A DNA stretch of 64,000 nucleotides from an uncultured Angelakisella sp. (lineage in GTDB: Bacteria > Bacillota > Clostridia > Oscillospirales > Ruminococcaceae). This document shows, piece after piece, positions 16,689-25,510 of this stretch; position 1 is the stretch's first letter, and each line of letters opens with the position of its first letter. The DNA lies in contig CAJUFK010000004.1 of the NCBI GenBank assembly GCA_910585535.1, positions 1-64,000 of the forward strand, written 5' to 3'. The notes under the pieces are model-generated. The model searched no databases. It had not been told where the DNA came from and saw only the letters and a list, made by a program, of their open reading frames with translations. A program made the position numbers and the translations under genes.

Positions 16689-18485
16689 TTGGAGCTGCAA
16701 AAAATATTGTTTCCGAAGCCGGAAATTTGTATGGCGGAACAACTATATTACCGGCCGAACGAACGATGCCGTCTGGATGCCCAAAATTCTATCTTGGTGT
16801 TTGAAAAGGACGGCTATGCGGAATTTAACACCTATTTTAACGGGTTTTCCATGGGGAAATGGAAAAAATATACTATTCTTGAGACGCTGAAGCTGGAAAT
16901 TGAGATATCCGGCGTTTTTGTTGTTTCACTGGTCAATTATGAGCTGATCAACGGGGCTGTGGTAGCAAAGGTTGTTGATGAACAGATCATTTCCGCTGCG
17001 GACAGGAAACGGTTTACCTTCTCCTATGAGGGATTCCATCAGAAGGGAATACATGGCTTTATCCTCTGCGCAAATACCTCCCAGGCTATGTTTTTCGGCG
17101 GCAGATATTTTACCGATGAGGTTAGCCCGGAACAGCTGCCGGAGGTTAAGCTGGCGCTGAACATGTGTACCTTCCGGAGAGAAAAATATATCTATCAAAA
17201 TGTGGCGCGGCTGATGTCTCACTCCTTAGAAAATCCCAAAAGCCCCCTATATCAAAAGCTGTTCCTTTATATTACCGATAACGCCATGACCCTGGATGAG
17301 ACCCGCCTGGAAAGCCCCTATATCCATGTGACAAAGCAGAATGCCTTTGGCAGTGTGGGTGGGTTTACCCGGGGGCTGATCAATATCCTGGATGACCGGG
17401 AAGAGCTGGGCCTGACCCACGCGCTGATGCTGGACGATGATATTGTACTGGATCCGGAGATTCTGTGCCGGGTTTATGTTTTGTTCCGGATGATGAAGGA
17501 GGAGTACCGGGAAGCCTGGCTGGGCGGCGGAATGCTGGGACTGGACTTCCCCACTTTGCAGACCGAGAGTGGCGGAGTGATTGAGAATGGGGAATATAAG
17601 TCACTGAAAGCATATATGGATATCGGAGCCATTTTTAACCTTCTCTATAACGAAATAGAAGAAGGAGCGAAAATAAATGCGTGGTGGTTCTGTGGAATAC
17701 CATTGACTTCCATTGCGGAAGACAAACTACCATACCCTGTGTATTTCCATTGTGATGATATGGAATACGCAAACCGGTGCTGTCAAAAGCTGATTTTGGT
17801 GAATGGTATTTGCGTTTGGCATGAGGAGTTTTTTTATAAACCCAATACCTACTATTATGACAGACGAAATTGGGAAATTTTATATGTGCTTCATTTTCCG
17901 GCCGAGGCAACGAAAAAACAAGCAAAGAAAAGGCTGGTGAAAAATGTTGTCAACGAAATTCTCTGGTATCGATATCGGGATGCTGTGGAAATTATCGATG
18001 GTGTATTGGATTTTTTGAAAGGGCCAAATTGGTTGGTTGCTTTTGATGACAGGGAGAAGTTTGAACAGGTGAGGAAAAATCGTGTTCCTAATGTACCTGT
18101 CACCGAGCTTCCAATTCAGTTTGATTATAATCAATATTTGGCAAGTCTTTCTTACCCTGGAGAGAGGAGACGAAACAGGCTGTTTCGGAAATTGACACTG
18201 AATGGCTGGCTTTTACCTGCAAAACGAGATGCGATTGTGCGTGCGGAAACTCCTTTAACCTATCATTTTTATCGGGCAAAGCGAGTTTTGAATTATTCTG
18301 CAAAAACCCATAGCGGGTATATCTCATGCAAAAGCTATTATAATGCTATTTGCGTTCTCTGGCAGTTACTCAAAACATTATGGAAAATTGACCTTCAATA
18401 TAATATTGTAAAACAGGCTTATCAAAGTTCACTGCCGCAATTAACAAATAAGGCGTTTTGGAAAAATGTCTATGGAGAAAAGTGA
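16689..18485 (+). CDS. GlfT2-like galactofuranosyltransferase, copy 1
   Basis: A 598-residue protein with the GlfT2 layout: an N-terminal beta-sandwich domain (about 1-155, FNTYFNGFSMGKWKKYT), a GT-A domain, and a helical C-terminal part. Key motifs are DDD at about 249-251 (MLDDDIVLDP), AWWFCGIP, DDMEY, and VWHEEF. These match the metal, acceptor and catalytic positions known for mycobacterial GlfT2. The first of three tandem paralogues of nearly equal length. TTG at 16689 follows a G-rich stretch (GGGTAGGGAAG). Predicted to add galactofuranose from UDP-Galf, possibly processively. Two UDP-galactopyranose mutases encoded downstream would supply the donor. Confidence 0.82.
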   Translation: MELQKILFPKPEICMAEQLYYRPNERCRLDAQNSILVFEKDGYAEFNTYFNGFSMGKWKKYTILETLKLEIEISGVFVVSLVNYELINGAVVAKVVDEQIISAADRKRFTFSYEGFHQKGIHGFILCANTSQAMFFGGRYFTDEVSPEQLPEVKLALNMCTFRREKYIYQNVARLMSHSLENPKSPLYQKLFLYITDNAMTLDETRLESPYIHVTKQNAFGSVGGFTRGLINILDDREELGLTHALMLDDDIVLDPEILCRVYVLFRMMKEEYREAWLGGGMLGLDFPTLQTESGGVIENGEYKSLKAYMDIGAIFNLLYNEIEEGAKINAWWFCGIPLTSIAEDKLPYPVYFHCDDMEYANRCCQKLILVNGICVWHEEFFYKPNTYYYDRRNWEILYVLHFPAEATKKQAKKRLVKNVVNEILWYRYRDAVEIIDGVLDFLKGPNWLVAFDDREKFEQVRKNRVPNVPVTELPIQFDYNQYLASLSYPGERRRNRLFRKLTLNGWLLPAKRDAIVRAETPLTYHFYRAKRVLNYSAKTHSGYISCKSYYNAICVLWQLLKTLWKIDLQYNIVKQAYQSSLPQLTNKAFWKNVYGEK

Positions 18486-18496
18486 GGGATACACAT

Positions 18497-20353
18497 ATGA
18501 CGAAGCTGCAAAGCATTTTATTTCCGAAACCCGGCATTTGTTTTATACCGGAAATGTTTTATCGTTTGGTTGTAATCCCGGGAAAAGAATACAACCCCTA
18601 TCACTTTGATGCGCAGGAACAAAGACTCACGATTGATAATGGCGGGGTTGTCTTTTTTGATACATATTTCAATGGCCTTTCTGTCGGAAAATGGATGAAA
18701 TATACCACTGTCACTAAATTTGCTCTTGCACTGGAATTTAAGGGAACTTTTTCTGTTTCCCTGCTGCACTCTAAGTATGTCAACGGGACAGTAGTGCAAA
18801 AGGTATTAGCAACAGAGATTATTTTTGCGTCCGAGCAAAGACAAATGGTTTTTTCATTCCCAGAGTGTGAACCCCTTGGAGCGATTTCCTTTTCTGTGAA
18901 TTCATTTGAGGATGGCAGCGTCCTCTATGGAGGGGAGTATATCGCTGAAGTTTCAGAGAAACCGCGGGAAATCAATTTGGCCTTAAACATTTGCAATTAT
19001 AAAAGGGAAGAATATATTTACCGGAATATGGAAATCATTCAAAAATATATATTGAGCAATTCCGAAAATGAACTGTGCCGCCATCTCTCTGTTTTTGTGG
19101 CGGATAACAGCCAATCGGTAGATAGATTACGGCTTCCCCCAAATTGTTCCTATGTTTATCCCCAAGGGGATTTTGGAGGCGCCGGGGGTTTTGCGCGAGG
19201 TTTAATGGAAATCTTGCGTAAAAAGGAAGAGCTTGGACTTACCCATGCTGTTATGATAGACGATGATATCTTATTGGAACCGGATAGCTTGGAACGGTTA
19301 TACTCTTTTTTACGCTTTATAAAGCCTGCCTATCAAACCGCTTTTGTAGGAGGTTCTCTCCTGCGCATGGATTTTCAACATGTTCAGACTTGCAATGGAG
19401 GAGAATGGACAACAGAGAAGTCATATAGGTTCCATAAGGTTAATTTTGACTTGAAAAATCTGGTGGATGTGCTGAAAAATGAGATAGAAGACGGAGCCTC
19501 TATCAATGCCTGGTGGTTTCATTGTATTCCACTCTCTGAAATATCGCCGGAAAATCTGCCATATCCATTTTTCTTTCATATGGATGATGTGGAGTATGAC
19601 CTGCGGAATTGTAAACAGGTTATTCATATGAATGGTATCTGCGTCTGGCATGAACCATTTGAGTACAAACCAGGGTCGCACCTTTCTTATTATAACACAA
19701 GGAATATTTTTATAACTCACATGCTCCATTTCCCGGAATGGAACCGCCGCGAGGCAGGGCGTTTTTTGTGGAAGGAGTTTTTCCCTTCTCTGTTATTATA
19801 CCGTTACCGAGAAGCCGAGTTTGTTTTGATAGGGGCAGCGGATTCCATGAAAGGGCCGGATTGGTTGACTGCACAAGAACCAGAGCTGCTTTTGGAAGAC
19901 ATCCTTTCTCAAGGCTATAAAAAACAGCCCTTAGATGTACTTCCAATACGGTTAGACTATGGCCAGTATCTTTCTGCTTTTCAAAGCGGGGCGCCGGAAA
20001 ACAGGTGGAAACGATTACGGCGGCGGTTGAGCATGAACGGGTATTTTTTTAAGTCAAAAGGCGAAGCAATTATTCCAATGTATAAACCCGCCATCCGTAC
20101 CGTCTACCGGGCCAAGCGTGTCTTAAACTACGACCCCGTTACCGAGCGGGGCTTTATCACCCAAAAAAGCTATAAAGAGGCATTTCGGCTCCTGTGGCGG
20201 TATCTCAAGGTGCGGCGGCTGATAAACCAACGGTTCAAAAAGACCCGGGAAGAGTATCTGGCCAAATTCCCGGAGATGACGACAAGCGCTTTCTGGTATT
20301 CCTATCTGGGCGTGGCCCCCAGAGATGAGGTTGGGAGCGGGGCGCAGTCATGA
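18497..20353 (+). CDS. GlfT2-like galactofuranosyltransferase, copy 2
   Basis: A 618-residue paralogue of the previous gene with the same domain order. DDD is at about 255-257 (IDDDILLEP), followed by AWWFHCIP, DDVEY and VWHEPF. The ATG at 18497 follows GAGGG and begins MTKLQ, matching the MELQ start of copy 1; a longer frame from 18458 overlaps copy 1 and is unlikely. AT-rich in its first two thirds, then GC-richer, suggesting a mosaic history. Its last four bases overlap the ATG of copy 3. Each copy may set a different linkage or step (priming, alternating elongation, branching). Confidence 0.82.
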   Translation: MTKLQSILFPKPGICFIPEMFYRLVVIPGKEYNPYHFDAQEQRLTIDNGGVVFFDTYFNGLSVGKWMKYTTVTKFALALEFKGTFSVSLLHSKYVNGTVVQKVLATEIIFASEQRQMVFSFPECEPLGAISFSVNSFEDGSVLYGGEYIAEVSEKPREINLALNICNYKREEYIYRNMEIIQKYILSNSENELCRHLSVFVADNSQSVDRLRLPPNCSYVYPQGDFGGAGGFARGLMEILRKKEELGLTHAVMIDDDILLEPDSLERLYSFLRFIKPAYQTAFVGGSLLRMDFQHVQTCNGGEWTTEKSYRFHKVNFDLKNLVDVLKNEIEDGASINAWWFHCIPLSEISPENLPYPFFFHMDDVEYDLRNCKQVIHMNGICVWHEPFEYKPGSHLSYYNTRNIFITHMLHFPEWNRREAGRFLWKEFFPSLLLYRYREAEFVLIGAADSMKGPDWLTAQEPELLLEDILSQGYKKQPLDVLPIRLDYGQYLSAFQSGAPENRWKRLRRRLSMNGYFFKSKGEAIIPMYKPAIRTVYRAKRVLNYDPVTERGFITQKSYKEAFRLLWRYLKVRRLINQRFKKTREEYLAKFPEMTTSAFWYSYLGVAPRDEVGSGAQS

Positions 20354-22146
20354 AAAAGGATTTTATTGAAATTCAGCCGATCCTGTGGCCAAGGGCCGGA
20401 ATTTGTACCGAGGAATCCCTGTACTTTCGCCGGGATGCCGCAAAAACAGCCTACATCCCAGGACAGGATGCGCTGGTGTTCCAAGAAAACGGAACCGCCA
20501 GCTTTGATACCTACTTCAATGGATTCTCCTATGCCAAATGGAAAAAATACACCGCCCTTCCTGCCTTGGCTCTGCGGCTGCAAACCCGTGGAGAGTTTCA
20601 GGTAACCCTTTTCGGCTGCCAATACCGCAACGGTGCGGTGGTCTCCCGTGTTTTGACAACCCTCCGGCTTCCGCCGGAGGCGGGGGAATCTATCCTGGAG
20701 TTCCGCCCGGATCAGGATTACCTCCTGTGCGGCTTTACATTGCAGGCCCTTTCCGACGATGTGATGTTTACCGGGGGCAGCTACGGCTGCCTGTGGGAGG
20801 AGGAAATCCTTCCCCCGGTGACCATTGCCCTGAATATCTGTACTTACCATCGGGAACGGTTCGTCCGCACCACCATCCACCGGCTGCGGCGGGAGGTTTG
20901 GGAAAAGGAGAATTCTCCCTTGGCAGGCCATCTTCTGGGCTATGTCACCGATAACGGACAGACCCTGACCCCGCAAGACCTGGGAGGGGCTCCAGTCCGT
21001 CTGCTGCGGCAGGACAGCAAAGGGAGCGCGGGCGGCTTTGCCAGGGGGCAGCTGGAAATTCTGGCGGACAAGGAAGCCTATGGGACAACCCACATGGTCT
21101 TTATGGACGATGATATCTCCTTCGATCCCCAAATCCTGCTGCGAACTTATTGGTTCCTGCGGTTTTTGCGGGAGGAGTACCGGGAATATTTTCTGGGCGG
21201 GGATCTGCTGCGCCTCCACGAACCTGGGAGCCAGGTGGAAAGCGGCGCCCAATGGGCGGCAGGAATGGTAATGCGTACCAAGCCGGATCTGGATCTGCGG
21301 CGGCTGGATCATCTGCTTTTCCACGAAATCGAGGAAAAGGTGGATTACCAGGGATGGTGGTACTGCTGTGTTCCCCTGTCAAAGGATATGCCTTTTCCTT
21401 TGCCGGTGTATTTTCATCGGGATGATGTGGATTTCGGTCTGCGGCATAAGGGATTTCTCTTTTTGAACGGTATTGGCGTCTGGCACGATGAGTTTGAGAA
21501 CAAGCCATCCTCGGTGACGGAATACTTTGACTTCCGAAACCGGCTGATCATAAACGCCCTTCACTGTCCGGGCTTCGGCGCAAAGGCAGCAGTTCTGGCC
21601 CTGGTCAAGGAGACTCTGAAACGGCTGCTGCGATACCGGTATCGGGAGGCAAAGCTGATTTTGGAGGGCGCGGAGGACTACTGCAAGGGAGCGGAATGGA
21701 TCCTCTCCCAGGACAGGGTGGAACAATATGAGCGGCTGGTACAAAAAGGTTACCATCCCCAACCCCTTGCCGCCTGTGTGGAAGGGTTTGATTTGCGGGA
21801 CTATGAGGGGAACTTGCGGCATCTCCCCCTCCTTCCGAAGCGGAAAAGACTGCTGCGGTGTCTGCTCGGTTTTTTGCTGCCCGCAAAATACACCCGCTCA
21901 GTCCCTATGTTTATGCCATCTATTGATTGTTTCTACCGGGCGAAACGGGTCATCAACTACAACTCTGCTGCCGAGCAGGCCTTTGTTACCGAAAAGAGCC
22001 TGTCTGTAACCTTATCCGTTACCGGAGAACTTCTTTCGGCTTGTATCCGCCTCTTGCGGCAGTATGACCCAGTGGCGGCGGAATGGCGGAGCCGCCAAAA
22101 GGAGCTTACCAGTTTGGAGTTTTGGGAAAAGCATTTCGATATATAG
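20350..22146 (+). CDS. GlfT2-like galactofuranosyltransferase, copy 3
   Basis: A 598-residue third paralogue with intact motifs: DDD at about 253-255 (FMDDDISFDP), GWWYCCVP, DDVDF and VWHDEF. The N-terminal beta domain again shows FDTYFNGFSYAKWKKYT. Unlike copies 1 and 2 it has the high GC of the surrounding chromosome, so the three did not arise by a very recent duplication. Coupled to copy 2 through an ATGA overlap and followed 12 bases later by rfbF. Confidence 0.82.
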   Translation: MKKDFIEIQPILWPRAGICTEESLYFRRDAAKTAYIPGQDALVFQENGTASFDTYFNGFSYAKWKKYTALPALALRLQTRGEFQVTLFGCQYRNGAVVSRVLTTLRLPPEAGESILEFRPDQDYLLCGFTLQALSDDVMFTGGSYGCLWEEEILPPVTIALNICTYHRERFVRTTIHRLRREVWEKENSPLAGHLLGYVTDNGQTLTPQDLGGAPVRLLRQDSKGSAGGFARGQLEILADKEAYGTTHMVFMDDDISFDPQILLRTYWFLRFLREEYREYFLGGDLLRLHEPGSQVESGAQWAAGMVMRTKPDLDLRRLDHLLFHEIEEKVDYQGWWYCCVPLSKDMPFPLPVYFHRDDVDFGLRHKGFLFLNGIGVWHDEFENKPSSVTEYFDFRNRLIINALHCPGFGAKAAVLALVKETLKRLLRYRYREAKLILEGAEDYCKGAEWILSQDRVEQYERLVQKGYHPQPLAACVEGFDLRDYEGNLRHLPLLPKRKRLLRCLLGFLLPAKYTRSVPMFMPSIDCFYRAKRVINYNSAAEQAFVTEKSLSVTLSVTGELLSACIRLLRQYDPVAAEWRSRQKELTSLEFWEKHFDI

Positions 22147-22158
22147 GAGGTAAAAAAG

Positions 22159-22941
22159 ATGAAAGTGGTACTTCTGGCCGGAGGCTACGGCACAAGAATA
22201 TCCGAAGAATCCCAGTTCAAACCCAAGCCCATGGTGGAGCTGGGGGGCAAGCCGATCCTCTGGCATATTATGAAGCTGTATTCTCATCACGGCTTCAATG
22301 AGTTTATTATCTGCGCAGGGTATAAGCAGCATGTCATCAAGGAGTATTTTGCGGATTACTTCCTGCACACCTCGGATATTACATACGACTTTACCGGCGG
22401 TAAAAACGAGATGATTGTCCACCGCAACGCCTCTGAACCCTGGAAGGTCACAGTGGTGGACACCGGCCTTGGAACGATGACCGGCGGCCGGGTGCGCCGG
22501 GTGAGGGACTACATTGGCGATGAAGCCTTTATGCTCACCTATGGCGATGGTGTCTCGAACCTGGACATTACCAAGCTGCTGAACTTCCATCGCTCCCACG
22601 GCAAAATGGTTACGATGTCCGCCTACAACGCCGGTCAGCGATTCGGCGTGTTGGACATCGCTGGGGACGGGCAAATCCGGGACTTTCGGGAGAAGACCCA
22701 AGGAGATGGCAATATGATCAACATCGGCTTTATGGTTTGCCAGCCGGAGTTTTTCGATTATATCGATGGGGATGACACCGTTCTGGAAAAGACTCCCCTG
22801 GAAACTGTGGCAAAGATGGGGCAGCTAATGGCCTACCGTCACGAAGGATTTTGGCAGTGCATGGATACGGTGCGGGAAAAAGAACAGTTGGAGCGGCTTT
22901 GGGCTAAGGGACAGGCTCCCTGGAAAGTATGGGCCGATTGA
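22159..22941 (+). CDS. rfbF: Glucose-1-phosphate cytidylyltransferase
   Basis: A 260-residue nucleotidyltransferase that makes CDP-glucose from CTP and glucose-1-phosphate. LAGGYGTRISEES and KPKPMVELGGKPILWHIM are the RfbF-type nucleotide and sugar-phosphate motifs, and length matches the family (about 257). AGGAGG precedes the ATG by about seven bases. Its TGA shares a base with the ATG of rfbG. First step of the CDP-6-deoxyhexose route. Confidence 0.93.
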   Translation: MKVVLLAGGYGTRISEESQFKPKPMVELGGKPILWHIMKLYSHHGFNEFIICAGYKQHVIKEYFADYFLHTSDITYDFTGGKNEMIVHRNASEPWKVTVVDTGLGTMTGGRVRRVRDYIGDEAFMLTYGDGVSNLDITKLLNFHRSHGKMVTMSAYNAGQRFGVLDIAGDGQIRDFREKTQGDGNMINIGFMVCQPEFFDYIDGDDTVLEKTPLETVAKMGQLMAYRHEGFWQCMDTVREKEQLERLWAKGQAPWKVWAD

Positions 22942-24008
22942 TGAAATATATCGATTTTGATTTTTACCGCGGCAAGCGGGTTTTTATCACCGGGCATACC
23001 GGCTTCAAGGGGAGCTGGCTCTGCCGGATTTTGGTGCAGGCCGGGGCTGTTGTCACCGGTTACAGCATGGAACCACCCACAAACCCCAACCTCTTTTCGC
23101 TGTCCGGCTTGGAGGGAAAAATGACCTCGGTTATCGGGGATATCCGGGACTTTTCGGCCCTGAAGGCGGCGTTTGACGCGGCACAGCCGGAGATCGTGCT
23201 GCACCTGGCCGCCCAGCCTATTGTTCGGGACAGCTACAAGGATCCCGTTTACACCTACGGAACCAATGTCATGGGTACGGTGAACATTCTGGAGTGTGTG
23301 CGACTGTCCGGTTGTGTGGTCAGTTTCCTGAATGTCACCACCGACAAGGTGTACCAGAACAACGAGTGGGTATGGGGTTACCGGGAGGATGAGCCGCTGA
23401 ACGGCTATGACCCCTATTCCAACTCCAAGTCCTGCTCCGAGTTGGTGACCCACAGCTACCGGCGGAGCTTCTTTCCGGAGGGAATGCCCGCCATCTCCAC
23501 CGCCCGGGCGGGAAATGTCATTGGCGGCGGGGATTTCGCGGGCGATCGCATCATCCCGGATTGTGTCCGGGCGGTGCAGGCGGGGAGAGCAGTCATTGTT
23601 CGCAATCCCCATTCAACCCGGCCCTATCAGCATGTCCTTGAGCCATTGTTTGCCTATCTGATGATTGCCCAGCGGCAATATCAGGATCCGTCCTATGCCG
23701 GTTGGTACAATGTAGGTCCCGATGAATGTGATTGCGTCACCACCGGGGAACTGGTACGGCTTTTTTGTGAAAAATGGGGAGACAGAGCAGAATGGGTGGA
23801 TAAGGCGGAGGCCAACGCGCCTCACGAGGCAAACTTCCTCAAGCTGGACTGCTCCAAGTTGAAGGCCGTCTTTGGCTGGCAGCCCCGCTGGCATATGGAT
23901 GAGGTCATGGAGCTGACAGTGGCCTGGACCCGTATCTGGCTGGCAGGCGGAGACATCCCGGCAGAGATGGATCGGGAGATCCGATGGTATCTGGAGGGGA
24001 TCGTATGA
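22941..24008 (+). CDS. rfbG: CDP-glucose 4,6-dehydratase
   Basis: A 355-residue extended SDR enzyme that turns CDP-glucose into CDP-4-keto-6-deoxyglucose. The NAD-binding GHTGFKGSWL begins at about residue 18, NVTTDKVY provides the catalytic Thr/Asp/Lys region, and YDPYSNSKS holds the YxxxK pair. ATG 22941 (TGATG junction) is preferred over ATG 22929, which would lengthen the overlap. Length agrees with RfbG proteins (about 355-360). No rfbH-type 3-dehydrase gene is found, so the product should keep its 3-hydroxyl. Confidence 0.93.
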   Translation: MKYIDFDFYRGKRVFITGHTGFKGSWLCRILVQAGAVVTGYSMEPPTNPNLFSLSGLEGKMTSVIGDIRDFSALKAAFDAAQPEIVLHLAAQPIVRDSYKDPVYTYGTNVMGTVNILECVRLSGCVVSFLNVTTDKVYQNNEWVWGYREDEPLNGYDPYSNSKSCSELVTHSYRRSFFPEGMPAISTARAGNVIGGGDFAGDRIIPDCVRAVQAGRAVIVRNPHSTRPYQHVLEPLFAYLMIAQRQYQDPSYAGWYNVGPDECDCVTTGELVRLFCEKWGDRAEWVDKAEANAPHEANFLKLDCSKLKAVFGWQPRWHMDEVMELTVAWTRIWLAGGDIPAEMDREIRWYLEGIV

Positions 24009-24937
24009 AAAATGTGGTGGTGACCGGAGCCAATGGCTTTGTGGGAAGCGCACTCTTGCGGGAGCTGACGGATCATGGTGTCAGGGTATATGCAGTGGTA
24101 AAGAGCCGGGAAGAGCCGGTGGAGTCTATCCGAGAACTGCCTGGCGTGGAGCTGGTTTACTGTGAGATGGATGTTCTGAATACCCTGCCGGAAAAAATCA
24201 AGGAAAAACCGGAGGTGTTCTACCACCTGGCCTGGGCGGGCTCCACCGGCTCGGCCCGGGGAGATTATACTCTGCAATTTCAGAACGCCAAATGGACTCT
24301 GGATGCAGTGAAGATATCCAAGGAATTGGGCTGCAAACGGTTTGTAGGGGCGGGGACGCTGGCAGAGTTTGATGTGAACGCCTATTCGCCGTTGAACGGC
24401 TCCACCCCCAATGCGGTGAGCTGCTACGGGGTGGCAAAGATTGCCGCCCACCTGATGAGCAAGGCGGAGTGCAACGCACAAGGTGTAGAACATCTGTGGG
24501 CCTATCTTTCCAATACCTATGGGGTGGGGAACTATACCTCCAATTTTATCAACTTTGCAGCAAAAAGAATGCTTACCGGGCAGCCGGCGGATTTCACTTC
24601 CGGAGAACAGCCCTATGACTTTGTCTATGTTAGCGATATTGCCCAGGGGCTATACTGCATCGGGGAGAAAGGCCGGGCAAATTACGCCTACTATATCGGC
24701 AGCACAAAACCCGTGAAGTTAAAGGAATTTATCTGTACGCTTCGGGATGAAATTGACCCCGGCATCTCGCTGAATCTGGGGGCGGTTCCCTTCAACGGGA
24801 TCCAGCAACCCGCCAGTGTCTTCGATTGCACGCAGCTGGTGGAGGACACCGGGTATCAACCCCGGGTATCTTTTTCCGAGGGGATCCGAATCACAGTAAA
24901 ATGGCTTCGGGAGCAGATCAAAGAGGGACGGATATGA
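24005..24937 (+). CDS. NAD(P)-dependent epimerase/dehydratase (probable CDP-4-keto-6-deoxyhexose reductase)
   Basis: A 310-residue extended SDR with GANGFVGS at about 8-15 and SCYGVAKI as the YxxxK motif. ATG 24005 overlaps the rfbG stop by four bases. Placed between rfbG and a 3,5-epimerase gene it most likely reduces the 4-keto group of the CDP sugar. Family relatives make CDP-abequose, CDP-paratose or similar; which stereochemistry applies cannot be read from sequence. Its stop overlaps the next start (ATGA). Confidence 0.8.
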   Translation: MKNVVVTGANGFVGSALLRELTDHGVRVYAVVKSREEPVESIRELPGVELVYCEMDVLNTLPEKIKEKPEVFYHLAWAGSTGSARGDYTLQFQNAKWTLDAVKISKELGCKRFVGAGTLAEFDVNAYSPLNGSTPNAVSCYGVAKIAAHLMSKAECNAQGVEHLWAYLSNTYGVGNYTSNFINFAAKRMLTGQPADFTSGEQPYDFVYVSDIAQGLYCIGEKGRANYAYYIGSTKPVKLKEFICTLRDEIDPGISLNLGAVPFNGIQQPASVFDCTQLVEDTGYQPRVSFSEGIRITVKWLREQIKEGRI

Positions 24938-25509
24938 TACAGAAATTTGAATTTCATCCAACGGAGATAGCGGGACTTATCCGGGTCACACCTTTTAACG
25001 CTGAGGATATCCGGGGGTGTTTCACCAAGGACTACTCCAAAGAGGTATTCGAGTCCAACGGTATCCGGCACAACCTGGCGGAGGTCTTTTACACCACCAG
25101 CCATAAGGGAGTCATCCGCGCCCTGCACTTCCAGCGTGAAAAGCAGCAGCCCAAGCTGGTGCGGTGTATTTGCGGCCATGTCTGGGATGTGGTGGTAGAT
25201 CTGAGGAAGGACAGCGCTACCTTTAAGCAATGGCAGGCTTTCGATTTGATAGGGGAGCAGCACAATGAAATACTCGTGCCTGCAGGATGCGCCCACGGAT
25301 ACCTTGTACTGGAGGAATCTATTGTCTCCTACAAGTGCGGGGAAAAATTTTACGGGGAATATGATGACGGCATCCTGTGGGATGACCCGGATATCGGCGT
25401 TGTTTGGCCTCTGGGGCTGGTAGGCGGCCGGGAGGGGGTGATTCTGGCGGAGAAGGACAAAAAGCTCCAGTCCTTCGGGGAATTTATGGAGCGGTACGGA
25501 GGATTTTGA
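24934..25509 (+). CDS. dTDP-4-dehydrorhamnose 3,5-epimerase-like protein (RmlC family)
   Basis: A 191-residue cupin of the RmlC/RfbC family. The conserved DIRGCFTKDYSKEVFE, HNLAEVFYT, GVIRALHFQ and PAGCAHGYLVL segments are present, including the catalytic His in LHFQ. In this cassette it would act on CDP-4-keto-6-deoxyglucose, inverting C3 and/or C5 before reduction. Four-base overlap with the reductase gene on one side and one base from the acyltransferase on the other. Confidence 0.85.
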   Translation: MIQKFEFHPTEIAGLIRVTPFNAEDIRGCFTKDYSKEVFESNGIRHNLAEVFYTTSHKGVIRALHFQREKQQPKLVRCICGHVWDVVVDLRKDSATFKQWQAFDLIGEQHNEILVPAGCAHGYLVLEESIVSYKCGEKFYGEYDDGILWDDPDIGVVWPLGLVGGREGVILAEKDKKLQSFGEFMERYGGF

Positions 25510-25510
25510 A

